Assembly (NCBI GenBank): GCA_016744705.1 | Contig: JADGDU010000003.1 | Location: forward strand, 158,145-222,144 | Reading direction: 5' to 3' | DNA from: Candidatus Krumholzibacteriia bacterium | Lineage (GTDB): Bacteria > Krumholzibacteriota > Krumholzibacteriia > LZORAL124-64-63 | Length of the DNA: 64,000 nt | In this document: piece by piece, positions 25,993 through 34,662 of the stretch | Position numbering within the stretch: position 1 is the stretch's first letter | How the letters are laid out: each line of letters starts with the position of its first letter | Position numbers and translations under genes: made by a program | The notes under the pieces: model-generated | The model's database searches: none | The model's input: the letters and a program-made list of their open reading frames with translations, nothing else | What the model was told of the DNA's origin: nothing

Positions 25993-27240
25993 TTACTTGC
26001 CCGCCTTAATAAAGATTTCGTTCACCTTGGGAATCAATGCACCCAAGTCATTCTCACGGATAAAATCCCAGCCCAACCACATGAATGGCGCCGATTCCGG
26101 CACTTTGTTTTCCACATCAGGATGGCAACTTGGGAATAGGCCCCGGTGTGAAAGGATTTCGCCAACTTCCTGACTGGCAAAGAAATCGGCAATACGCTCT
26201 GCACCTTCAGGTGAGGATTTTTTAAGGAGCATGAATATGGGGCTGATCACCGCACCATCAGTGGGCCAGACAATTTCCGCATTGGGATTAAACTGTGCCA
26301 TCTTGCTGAAAAAATAGGGAATGACAGAAACCAGAGGTCCCTGGCCTCCCTTGGGGGCAAAACGCCCCGCGGCCTGGCTGGGATGCATTCCTTCCAGAAG
26401 ATTGCGCCCGATAGCTTCCACTCCAGCATCTCCGTAATATTTCCAAATAGTCAGCAAAATACCATTGAAGAGATCAAAGTCTCCCACGGGCATGGCCACT
26501 TTACCCTCAAAACGGGGACCCAGAAGTTCTTTCCAAGTCTGAGGTACTGCCTCGCCCTCTTCTAATTGGGTTTTGTCCACCAGGAAGACGGCTGGCACTA
26601 CCGAGAGCATGGCGTAATGGCCATCCGGGTCCTTCAGGTCATAACCATCAAATAAGGGATTGAGTTTTTCCCAGGACCGATCAACAAAGACCTCCCGATC
26701 CTTGAAGCGAGCCATGTTTCGCTTGTCAAAAAAAGCTTCAAAACCAGCAGACAGGAAAATATCCGGCAGATCAGTTTCATCTTCGATGGCCTGCATGCCC
26801 TCTTCCAAAACATCCGCGCCCACAGAGGCCGCAGCCAACCGTACACCCACGCTCATCCCCGTATCAGCTGTGACTTTCTGGGACACTTCATTAAAGGCCT
26901 CCAACAAAGGCAGACGCACGGGACAGGGCAGCAAGCCGGCCACTCTAATATCACCATCACTGGGGAAAACCCTGCTCTCATCTTCCACCGTTTTGAGGGT
27001 GATGTCAGTTTCGTCTTCATTGGCTTTCACTGAACTTTCCAGAAGAGCCAAAAAGGATTCGAGATTTTTCCCCTTGGCTTTCACGGCCTGAGACAGGGAT
27101 ATCATCTTACCTTGAACCGAGCGCTTGCTCTCATCGCCCACATGTTCGTATCCATTGGCCACAAACACATCTATAGTTTCGGGATGCTTTTCTGTGATGT
27201 CGAACAGAGTCATTTCGGGAATGATTTTGCTAGATGCCAT
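25993..27240 (-). CDS. DUF1858-like domain fused to a cytosolic SBP-fold protein
   Basis: 415 residues, ATG with GGAGG seven bases upstream. Residues 1-70 look like DUF1858 (MTLFDITEKHPETIDVFVAN then a GKMISLSQAVKAKGK segment). From about 95 on it resembles a type-2 periplasmic binding fold of the ABC extracellular solute-binding class: VAGLLPCPVRLPLLEAFNEV, DIFLSAGFEAFF, PQTWKELLGPRFEGKVAMP and PTDGAVISPIFMLLKKSSPEGA. There is no signal peptide or lipobox, so it is predicted cytosolic, unlike normal SBPs. It heads the operon and probably binds a small ligand or metal complex that the GTPase and ATPase handle. The role is inferred. Confidence 0.75.
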   Translation of the reverse strand: MASSKIIPEMTLFDITEKHPETIDVFVANGYEHVGDESKRSVQGKMISLSQAVKAKGKNLESFLALLESSVKANEDETDITLKTVEDESRVFPSDGDIRVAGLLPCPVRLPLLEAFNEVSQKVTADTGMSVGVRLAAASVGADVLEEGMQAIEDETDLPDIFLSAGFEAFFDKRNMARFKDREVFVDRSWEKLNPLFDGYDLKDPDGHYAMLSVVPAVFLVDKTQLEEGEAVPQTWKELLGPRFEGKVAMPVGDFDLFNGILLTIWKYYGDAGVEAIGRNLLEGMHPSQAAGRFAPKGGQGPLVSVIPYFFSKMAQFNPNAEIVWPTDGAVISPIFMLLKKSSPEGAERIADFFASQEVGEILSHRGLFPSCHPDVENKVPESAPFMWLGWDFIRENDLGALIPKVNEIFIKAGK

Positions 27241-27329
27241 GACTATCCTCCTGCGGATTGAACCGCTAAAACACTAATTTGATCCTTTTATCTAATTTAA
27301 GTTGGTCGCAACAAAACTCAAGCTCGGAA

Positions 27330-28409
27330 TTACTGATAAAGCTCCTTCTCAAAATCATCTATCCAGGTTTGCAGATCACTCCCGTAAACCTCTTGCGCAT
27401 GGCCAAAACTCTGATCCACAAAGAATTCCAGGAATTTTTCCTTGCCGCCATTTTCCACCAACATACCCACAAAAGCCCCGGCCACAGGGTATGAATAGAG
27501 ATCCGGGAGCAATGACCAATCCAGCCAAAGGGCGGGAATGGAAACTTTTAGGGGCTTCACTTTTGCCTCGGCCATCAGATTGATGGCTCGCTGCATCTGA
27601 TCTCTGCCAGTCAAATCCATGTGCACGGCCACGCCTTCGTTGATCAAACCGGAAATCACCGTGGGTTTCATAGCGTGCCGTGAAATGATATGAGTCATTT
27701 CATGGCCTACAGTTTGGCCCAAAACAGCGTGCGTGAGATATTCTTCAGGACGACTGAAGCCCATAGTGGGCATACCTGCTTCATCCGCTTCTTCCTGGCT
27801 GGACCAAAGCAGGAAACGAATTTTTTGATCAGGACCGCCACCGAACCACTTGGTGATGATGCCGTAGGCCTGATCGTGAGAGCGGGCAAAATCCACTCGG
27901 TTGAAATCCTGTAGACGACCGGAAAAACGGAATTTGAAATGTTCGGATTCAAAGCTTTTCCATTGCTCAAAAAATTCGGACAAGCCGAGGTAGTTCAGAT
28001 TATTTTCGGCACTCCGAGTGGCGTTGCGGGTGGCGTTACAATCTCTGGCTAAAATCCATGCCTGCCCGGCGCGTTTTTCCTGGCCGGTTTTAAAATGACT
28101 TATTCCCAGATAGACCTGGGCCCAGGCATAAACCCAGTTTTTTTGCGGATCCAGCTCAGCAGCCCGTTTCAGATAAGGAAAAGCTTCATCAAATTTATCC
28201 AGATGAACCAGACTACGGCCCACCGCTAAATTGACTTGAGCAGTCTCATTGTCGGTGATCAGCATGGCTTTGCCTTGCAGAACAACACCTTCAAAATCGC
28301 CTTGTTTGTAGATTTCCCAGAGGGCGTCGGCAGGGCCCACTTCCTGGGCCTGGACTCCCATCCCCACCATCAAAAGGAAAAACAATACTCCAGCCATTAA
28401 AATTCGCAT
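27330..28409 (-). CDS. exported TPR-containing gluzincin metallopeptidase
   Basis: 359 residues from the ATG at 28409, eight bases after GGAG; the longer frame to 28481 lacks a Shine-Dalgarno sequence. A signal peptide (MRILMAGVLFFLLMVG) starts the protein, then TPR-like repeats (about 30-125, including FDEAFPYLKRAAELDP). A zinc site follows with HEMTH at 236-240 and a third ligand Glu258 in INEGVAVH, the peptidase-MA (gluzincin) arrangement. It is predicted periplasmic or exported. It lies 156 bases downstream of the CHAT gene on the same strand and may be co-transcribed, but the gap leaves this open. The substrate is unknown. Confidence 0.8.
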   Translation of the reverse strand: MRILMAGVLFFLLMVGMGVQAQEVGPADALWEIYKQGDFEGVVLQGKAMLITDNETAQVNLAVGRSLVHLDKFDEAFPYLKRAAELDPQKNWVYAWAQVYLGISHFKTGQEKRAGQAWILARDCNATRNATRSAENNLNYLGLSEFFEQWKSFESEHFKFRFSGRLQDFNRVDFARSHDQAYGIITKWFGGGPDQKIRFLLWSSQEEADEAGMPTMGFSRPEEYLTHAVLGQTVGHEMTHIISRHAMKPTVISGLINEGVAVHMDLTGRDQMQRAINLMAEAKVKPLKVSIPALWLDWSLLPDLYSYPVAGAFVGMLVENGGKEKFLEFFVDQSFGHAQEVYGSDLQTWIDDFEKELYQ

Positions 28410-28565
28410 TCTAACATCTCCATTGAAAAGGCTTAAAGTCCGTTTCCCATGTGGGAGACTTTTTATATTACTGACACCCACCTGCTGTTCCTGATTTTTT
28501 CTGACCTCTGAATTACTACGATCTGAATGAGCCCAGTCAGAGATAATATCGGTGGGGCATCGGTA

Positions 28566-29843
28566 TCATCGGCGCATCCGCAATATAAAGAACAACCCAG
28601 CCCCCACCCCCGCGAAGATGGCCACCGGTCGTCCCATACCACCAAACTTTGTTTTGGCCTGCAGGGGCACTTTCACCTGACCATCACCCACCAGCACAAA
28701 CGCTCCCCAAAATTGTGGTTTGTTAAAATTGGTGTCCTGCCGGCATTTCTTCCGGGCCAACGCCAGGGCATGTTCTGCATTCTCTCCCTGAGCAAGGCTT
28801 TCATAAAAGGAATTCATAAAAAACCCAGTGGGCCCATCCTCCAACTCCCACAGGGCGGCCACCAGAGATGGCACCCCTGCTTCCAGAAAAGAACTCGCCA
28901 AGCTTTGCAGCCCTTCCCCGGAAAAACTTACCTCATGAGTCGAAGAACAGCGAGACAACACCACCAAACGTGTGTCCAGACGCGCATCCTTCAATGCGGA
29001 AGCTTTGATCATCATATCCGGATTCGAGGGATCCAGGGCAATGGCCGACTCCAGAGGGTTGCTATCATTACTAACGCAATGAGCCCCCACATGAACCACA
29101 TCGAACCCCAGCAGCTTGTCCAATTCTGGGGCTTCTCCTCCGGCGTTGGGCCTCACAACCGTCACGCCGCTATAGGTATTGTCCAGGTCATCCAACTCTT
29201 TGAAGGCCAATGCTGAATCGGCCTTTGTGGCATCAACCACCCCTCCAACAGCCAATACCTTTAGACTCTTGATGGCCTCACGTGTCGCAGCAGATTTCCG
29301 AACATTCACCAAAGATGAAACTGAGGGAATTCGAGCCACAGTCATATGCGGCGAATGGGCCATCAACAAACTCATGGGAACGAGATTAAAAATTCCACTG
29401 GGGGCAAAAGTAATATGGCCATACATATTCCAATCCAGGCTTAAACCTCCCAGGAGCAGATCCGAAACCTGCTCTGTAGCGGACAGGAGTTCTTCCTGAT
29501 CACTGTCTGGCGTGGATGCTAATTGATATAAGTGAAGCAGCAGTGGTTTCAGTTCCTCCTCGCCCTGAAGAGACAACATTAATGACTGCTGATTTGTCAC
29601 CGCATAGATGGAGCAATGATTTGGGCCTGGCCAGGCGCTGAGAAAAACTTCCTCATCCCGTAAAGTGTTTGCGCGGAATTCGGCCAGGGAAATCATGGGT
29701 CGTGCATCGGGTGCTATTTCCCAAGCCATGGAGCTTTTGTCCCAGAGAGAATCCCCAAGTGCCAACCGGGCTTCTTCTGTTGCCCCGACAGAGTCAGTCA
29801 ACAGCAACAGCACCATGGCACCCACGATTATTCTGATCAGCAT
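28566..29843 (-). CDS. exported, C-terminally anchored CHAT-domain protease-like protein
   Basis: 425 residues. An N-terminal signal peptide (1-21) is followed by a CHAT (caspase HetF-associated) fold. The putative catalytic dyad is His255 (FDVVHVGAHC) and Cys299 (VVLSRCSSTHE), preceded by FAPSGIFNLVPMSLL and followed by GEGLQSLASSFLEAGVPSLVAALWE, all typical of CHAT. A short C-terminal hydrophobic segment (407-421) ends in RMRR, so the protein is anchored at the membrane or carries a sorting-like tail. It starts one base after the membrane-protein gene stop (AAGGA within its 3' end). Most CHAT proteins are cytosolic and linked to TPRs; here export is predicted. Confidence 0.82.
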   Translation of the reverse strand: MLIRIIVGAMVLLLLTDSVGATEEARLALGDSLWDKSSMAWEIAPDARPMISLAEFRANTLRDEEVFLSAWPGPNHCSIYAVTNQQSLMLSLQGEEELKPLLLHLYQLASTPDSDQEELLSATEQVSDLLLGGLSLDWNMYGHITFAPSGIFNLVPMSLLMAHSPHMTVARIPSVSSLVNVRKSAATREAIKSLKVLAVGGVVDATKADSALAFKELDDLDNTYSGVTVVRPNAGGEAPELDKLLGFDVVHVGAHCVSNDSNPLESAIALDPSNPDMMIKASALKDARLDTRLVVLSRCSSTHEVSFSGEGLQSLASSFLEAGVPSLVAALWELEDGPTGFFMNSFYESLAQGENAEHALALARKKCRQDTNFNKPQFWGAFVLVGDGQVKVPLQAKTKFGGMGRPVAIFAGVGAGLFFILRMRR

Positions 29844-29844
29844 T

Positions 29845-30609
29845 TTATTCCTTTTCTTCTGGGTCAGATTTCAACAAGCTGATTCCTGTGGTGCCAAAAA
29901 CCATCAGAAAAACAGTTGCCGACTGGATTAGTCTCAACCTCATGTCCAATGCTTCCTCTGGAAAACCAATAGTCATGGTGCGGATTTCCAAGACCAGAAA
30001 GAACATTCCCACCAGGAGAAGCAGGTAGCCACCAAGTTTCGGCCTCCACCTTGTAAAAAACGCCGCACCGACGATTAAGGACACGATACCCAGCATGCTG
30101 AGGAGAATGATTCCCTGGTCCTGATTGTGCCGTACCAATTTCATGATGGTTTCTACCAAAGCGAGCCCAGCAATTCCCAGCAAAAGCCGAAAAACTCCTT
30201 TGGGCGCGCCCCAATATTGAATCAGATAACTGAAGAGAAAAGTCAGAATCAATATTTGTCTGATAAAATCTACAGGGAAAAACCCCACTTTTCTAACCAT
30301 CGCCACCGGATGAGAGCCGATGAGTGGATACAAAACCTTGTTCAAAAACACCAACAACCCAACAACCAGGGCAGCATGAAATCCAGCTCGCCACCGGATC
30401 CTCCTGGTATACTCATCTTCATCGTTGATGACACCAACCTCCCTTAAAAAAGGCGGCCCAAAAATGGCCAAGCCCAACAATCCAACCCAAGTGCCCCAAC
30501 CTGGCCCGGGCACTCGGCTGAGCATCAATCCCACTACCCCCAATCCAAATGCAATCCAGTCAAGAGACGGCAATTTCCGGGACGAATGACTCATTATAGT
30601 AGTACTCAT
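29845..30609 (-). CDS. polytopic membrane protein coupled to an XRE regulator
   Basis: 254 residues, ATG overlapping the regulator stop by four bases (ATGA). It has about eight hydrophobic segments, the first near 17-53, with [18 protein letters not shown] between two of them. No enzymatic motif is visible. A gene pair of small HTH regulator and membrane protein is common in bacteria (DUF2178-like pairs), and the DEDEYTRRI segment fits that type, but the family call is uncertain. It couples an HTH regulator to the CHAT gene that follows one base later. Confidence 0.6.
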   Translation of the reverse strand: MSTTIMSHSSRKLPSLDWIAFGLGVVGLMLSRVPGPGWGTWVGLLGLAIFGPPFLREVGVINDEDEYTRRIRWRAGFHAALVVGLLVFLNKVLYPLIGSHPVAMVRKVGFFPVDFIRQILILTFLFSYLIQYWGAPKGVFRLLLGIAGLALVETIMKLVRHNQDQGIILLSMLGIVSLIVGAAFFTRWRPKLGGYLLLLVGMFFLVLEIRTMTIGFPEEALDMRLRLIQSATVFLMVFGTTGISLLKSDPEEKE

Positions 30610-30821
30610 TGTTCTCCCCCCTCTTCCTCCATTTCAAACAACTCATCCACCTTCATGCCCAATACCCTGGCGATCTGAAACGCCAACAGGGCAGAGGGAA
30701 CGTACTTCCCTTTTTCCACCGCCAGAATTGTCTGCCGGCGCACACCGACACACTCGGCAAGATCTTGCTGGGTGAGATCCAGACGAGCGCGGTGCTGCTT
30801 GATGTGATTTTTTAAATTCAT
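30606..30821 (-). CDS. small XRE-family HTH regulator
   Basis: 71 residues from the ATG at 30821; a much longer open frame reaches 31055 but would have an unlikely N-terminus. The core is a Cro/CI-type helix-turn-helix: [39 protein letters not shown] (recognition helix) and [20 protein letters not shown]. Length and layout match the roughly 65-70-residue YozG-like regulators that pair with membrane proteins. It is the first gene of the XRE-membrane protein-CHAT operon and could control it. The divergent region 30822-31017 to the aldehyde dehydrogenase gene holds its promoter; I see no clear operator. Confidence 0.85.
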   Translation of the reverse strand: MNLKNHIKQHRARLDLTQQDLAECVGVRRQTILAVEKGKYVPSALLAFQIARVLGMKVDELFEMEEEGGEQ

Positions 30822-31017
30822 AAGGTCAATGTACGCTAAACCGGACTTTTTGGAAAGTATAAAAAACTTTATGAATGCTTGTTCAAACTTTTTGATCAAC
30901 ATTAACTTCATTTTATCGGCCTCAGAGAGACTAACAACGATGCCTGCTGGACATGATCCGCGCTGTTGATTAGGATCAATTTTCCCAGAATTCAGCCCCC
31001 TCATAGGAGACGCCCAG

Positions 31018-32379
31018 ATGAAAGCCATCAATCCTGCCACCGGCCAGTTGATCATGCAATACAGCCAACATACCGACTCGGAAGTGGCTTCTATCGTTGG
31101 CTCTGTAGATCTTGCTTTTCAGTCCTGGCGCCGCACCAATTTTGCGACCCGCCGCGATCTCATGAGCCGGGCCGCCCAACTTTTGCGCGACCGGGCCGAA
31201 TCATATGGGCGGCTGATCACTCAAGAGATGGGCAAGGTTCTGGCCGAAGGCATTGCAGAGGTGAACAAGTGCGCTCTGGTTTGCGACTACTACGCTGACA
31301 ATGCCGAAGCCCATCTGGCAGATCAGGAAATTCCCACCGAAGCCAGCAGCAGCTTTATCACCTACCAACCTCTTGGTTCAGTGCTGGCCATCATGCCCTG
31401 GAATTTTCCCTTCTGGCAGGTGTTCCGATTTGCAGCCCCCACTCTGATGGCGGGTAATACCGGACTGCTCAAACATGCATCCAATGTGCCCGGATGCGCC
31501 CTGGCCATTGAGGAAGTTTTTCGGGACGCAGGGTTTCCGGAAAACACATTTCGAACTTTGATGATCGGTGGCTCCCGGGTGGCCGGGGTCATTAGCAACC
31601 CGGCAGTGAAAGCCGTCACCTTAACCGGCAGCACTCCCGCTGGCCGCGAAGTGGCCTCTGTGGCCGGACGGGCCATCAAAAAGACAGTCCTGGAGTTGGG
31701 CGGTAGCGATCCTTATGTCATCCTTGAAGATGCCGATTTGCCTGCCGCTGCCGCCAGTTGCGCTGCCAGCCGGTTGCTCAACAGCGGGCAGAGTTGCATT
31801 GCCGCCAAACGTTTTGTGGTGGTGGAAGCGGTGGCCGAAGAATTCACCAAATTATTGACGAAAGAAATGGCAGCCAGATCCATGGGTGATCCTTTTTCTG
31901 AAGGCGTGACCATGGGCCCAATGGCGCGCACCGACCTGCGTGACGAGCTTCATCAACAGGTTTTAGACAGCGTGGAAGCCGGCGCGCGCTTGGTTCTGGG
32001 GGGAGAGATTCCCTCAGGTGTGGGCTCATATTACCCTGCCACCGTTTTGGCAGATGTAAAACCTGGAATGCCGGCCTACCATGAGGAAATGTTTGGCCCT
32101 GTGGCCTCAATCATCACCGCCAACGATGAAGCAGAGGCGATCCGCATCGCCAACGATAACGTGTTCGGCTTGGGAGCAGCTGTATACACCCAGGATCTGG
32201 AACGCGGCAAACGCATCGCCTCCGAAGAACTCCAGGCCGGGTCTTGTTTTGTGAATGACTTTGTAAAGTCCGACCCTCGATTGCCTTTTGGAGGCATCAA
32301 GGAAAGTGGCTATGGACGAGAGTTACACGCCTTGGGAATCCGGGAATTTGTTAACCAAAAAACGGTGTTGATTTCCTAA
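31018..32379 (+). CDS. NAD(P)-dependent aldehyde dehydrogenase, succinate-semialdehyde type
   Basis: 453 residues, ATG with AGGAG upstream. It oxidises an aldehyde to a carboxylate. The motifs are [12 protein letters not shown] (129-138 region), [13 protein letters not shown] (cofactor loop), the catalytic Glu226 in LELGGSDP and the catalytic Cys260 in NSGQSC. Length is typical of the short succinate-semialdehyde dehydrogenase/YneI-like branch; the exact substrate cannot be read. C-terminal [19 protein letters not shown] is also family-typical. It stands alone between divergent and convergent neighbours. Confidence 0.9.
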   Translation: MKAINPATGQLIMQYSQHTDSEVASIVGSVDLAFQSWRRTNFATRRDLMSRAAQLLRDRAESYGRLITQEMGKVLAEGIAEVNKCALVCDYYADNAEAHLADQEIPTEASSSFITYQPLGSVLAIMPWNFPFWQVFRFAAPTLMAGNTGLLKHASNVPGCALAIEEVFRDAGFPENTFRTLMIGGSRVAGVISNPAVKAVTLTGSTPAGREVASVAGRAIKKTVLELGGSDPYVILEDADLPAAAASCAASRLLNSGQSCIAAKRFVVVEAVAEEFTKLLTKEMAARSMGDPFSEGVTMGPMARTDLRDELHQQVLDSVEAGARLVLGGEIPSGVGSYYPATVLADVKPGMPAYHEEMFGPVASIITANDEAEAIRIANDNVFGLGAAVYTQDLERGKRIASEELQAGSCFVNDFVKSDPRLPFGGIKESGYGRELHALGIREFVNQKTVLIS

Positions 32380-32400
32380 ACCCAAAGCCGGTGGTTTTTT

Positions 32401-33735
32401 TTAACGACCCAGGAATCCATCAATCCAGTGCACGATATTCTTACTTTTTTCCTCAACCGAACGGTATTGCAATTGGTATTTCTGGGTCAGGTTTTCCCCA
32501 TCCTCTGCTAACTTATCCAGGCGCTCTGGAGTCAACCAATCGGCCGCTCGCTTCCACAAATCAGCCGTGTCCTCTGCCACCTCCATCACCCCCGCGGCCA
32601 GGGGAATATTACCCTGCTGTTGCCATCCGGGAACGGGGCTGGGCACCAGGAAAGGAGGTATCAATACGATGATGGGTTTGCCAAGCTGAAAGGCATCATA
32701 GAGCACACTGCTGAATCCAATGCTCGTCACCAGATTGGCTGCACTTAAAACTTCGGGCAACCGATCGCCAAATACTCGAGGCTTGGGCAGATTATACTCT
32801 AGGGCCATATTTTCCAGACAGGCCTGGATTTCAGGCAAGACATTGGGTCGGGCTTCGGCTGGGTGCAACTTGATCAGTAACTCCACATTGTGCCTAAATT
32901 CATTTTCGGCCAAGGTGGCAAAAAGGGATTCAAAGGTATTGAGAGTATCGACCTGGCCCCGGATAAGATTGCTCAGGGAGCGTGCTTCAATCCAGCTGCC
33001 CATCAGCGTCACCACTGTTTTTTTCGGATCAACCCTCAAACGGGCACAGGCATCATCCCTTGAGAGAGACCGACCGGCCACGGTATCAACCGGTGTTCCC
33101 AAACCCAGGAACGTGGTATTCTGGTCAGGGAAATTTGCCAATAACTCTTCGAACAGTTCCACTTCCATCATGGAATCCAGGTTGACATATTCCGAAGTGA
33201 AAAACAGTGGCATTTTTCCCTTCACAAAAGAATAATCCCAATGCATTTGGTTGAAGAAGAAACCGTGTTCCAAATTTAAAGTGGGAATTCCCAATTGCCG
33301 GGCGGTGGCGGCAATCACTCTGGCGTGGCTTCCGTAGTCAGCACCGCTGATCACTATGTCAATGGGTTGCTTTGCATGCAATCCTTTGAAAAAATATTCC
33401 TGTTTTAATAATTCTAAAACTCTGGGATACAGAGATTTTTTGACTTCTTCCGGAGGTAACTTCCAATTCTTTCCAGAACCTGAGGCCAGGAATCTCACAT
33501 CCTCGGTCAGCTGCTCCTCAAGATTGATGACTTCCTTATCAAGACGTTGGGTCAGCTCTTGGGCCGTTTCTGGAGAAAGAACATGATTCAATGAAACCGG
33601 ATCACTGATGTGAAGACCAGGCTCATTTTGAAGAGACCCCAAAGCGCCCCCAATCAGGTGATAAGACTGGCCCAGTTCACGCAGAAAAACCTGGCTTCGG
33701 TCGGGCATCAGTCCGTTGATAAAAATGTTCTTCAT
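32401..33735 (-). CDS. GT-B-like glycosyltransferase/glycan-export-type protein
   Basis: 444 residues. The N-terminal half carries IDIVISGADYGSHARVIAAT and LNLEHGFFFNQMHWDYSF, a pattern seen in capsule and CDP-glycerol-type transferases. The C-terminal half has VVTLMGSWIEARSLSNL, ELLIKLHPAEARPNV and LVTSIGFSSVLYDAFQLGKPIIVLIPP, the second Rossmann-like domain of GT-B enzymes. No signal peptide or TM is visible. The start overlaps the upstream zinc-ribbon gene as ATGA (33732-33735), so both are one unit. It probably acts on a surface polysaccharide or glycolipid; the donor is unknown. Confidence 0.65.
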   Translation of the reverse strand: MKNIFINGLMPDRSQVFLRELGQSYHLIGGALGSLQNEPGLHISDPVSLNHVLSPETAQELTQRLDKEVINLEEQLTEDVRFLASGSGKNWKLPPEEVKKSLYPRVLELLKQEYFFKGLHAKQPIDIVISGADYGSHARVIAATARQLGIPTLNLEHGFFFNQMHWDYSFVKGKMPLFFTSEYVNLDSMMEVELFEELLANFPDQNTTFLGLGTPVDTVAGRSLSRDDACARLRVDPKKTVVTLMGSWIEARSLSNLIRGQVDTLNTFESLFATLAENEFRHNVELLIKLHPAEARPNVLPEIQACLENMALEYNLPKPRVFGDRLPEVLSAANLVTSIGFSSVLYDAFQLGKPIIVLIPPFLVPSPVPGWQQQGNIPLAAGVMEVAEDTADLWKRAADWLTPERLDKLAEDGENLTQKYQLQYRSVEEKSKNIVHWIDGFLGR

Positions 33736-34463
33736 GCTGCTCCTCCCTGGTCTTCGTCTCCGGAATTCAGAAAGCCCAGAAGGATTTCATTGATCATGAA
33801 GTGGTATTCCTGCCCCATGGATCGGGCAATATTCTCCATTGTTTCAGCTCCCATCAATTTGGGACGGAGAAATTCAACCACCTCAGCATCGGACTCGATG
33901 GCGTCCATCTGCAAGAGGTCTGCAAAGGAGTTTTTCAAACAGGAACGTACCCCATGATGATTCATGTTCAAGAGACCAAAACAGGCTGGACAAATCCAGT
34001 CCCGGCAGACGAGGAGACTGACAGGAACCACCACCTCCAAGGCATGTGTGCAGTGAGGGCACGAAGAAGCAAAATGAAATATCGAGGGCCCATTGGCCAC
34101 ACTGACTTTCACTCCATGAGGCAGAATGGCCCCCACTGGGTCCCGGTGCTTGGTGAGAGCAGTCACCAGCCAGGATGGCCCTTCGGGCGTTGGCATTTCT
34201 TCCAGCAAATCCCAACGGTCCAACTGGAGAGCCAAACGAACCAACGCTCTTTGCTCCAGCGATTTCCCGGCACCAGCCGCAGACAAATTCTGGTAGAGAT
34301 TGCTCGCGATTTCAGTTTGTTGCGTCAAGATCAGCAAGCGAACTGTTTCAGCCATCAGCGGCAAATCGCCAGGGGTACTTTGCAAAGCTTCTCCGGCCTT
34401 CATCATGGCCGCAGTCAGGTGACCACTCAATCGCAAAGCCAAAATATCAGGAGCCACACTCAA
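33732..34463 (-). CDS. TPR-like protein with internal zinc-ribbon
   Basis: 243 residues. The first 100 residues are helical and repeat-like (LRLSGHLTAAMMKAGEALQS then LILTQQTEIASNLYQN), resembling TPRs. A zinc-ribbon-like module follows, with CPHC (about 135-138) and CRDWICPAC further on. The rest is acidic and helical. No family is recognised. Translational coupling to the glycosyltransferase-like gene suggests they work together, for example as a scaffold or regulator. The ATG start at 34463 is kept; upstream 34464-34662 is the divergent region to the S9 peptidase gene, where I see no clear site. Confidence 0.5.
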   Translation of the reverse strand: MSVAPDILALRLSGHLTAAMMKAGEALQSTPGDLPLMAETVRLLILTQQTEIASNLYQNLSAAGAGKSLEQRALVRLALQLDRWDLLEEMPTPEGPSWLVTALTKHRDPVGAILPHGVKVSVANGPSIFHFASSCPHCTHALEVVVPVSLLVCRDWICPACFGLLNMNHHGVRSCLKNSFADLLQMDAIESDAEVVEFLRPKLMGAETMENIARSMGQEYHFMINEILLGFLNSGDEDQGGAA

Positions 34464-34662
34464 AGATTTCTCCCCATGGATTTTAAGGTCATTGTCAGGT
34501 GAATTGGCAGATTTAGAGGTTATGGCTCCTGTATATCTCCGTCAAGTCAAAGATATTCCCCTTGGCCGGCCGAGGAATACAGGGATACACTCGCTTCTCA
34601 GCACCTGATACACTATATTGACCCAGTTCAAAATCCATCCGTCCCCAAATGGAGGTCTGACC

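Noticed and set aside
30822..31055. N-terminal extension of the XRE regulator
   Set aside because: The open frame from 31055 would add 78 residues lacking a domain, whereas the ATG at 30821 gives a standard-length small HTH protein.
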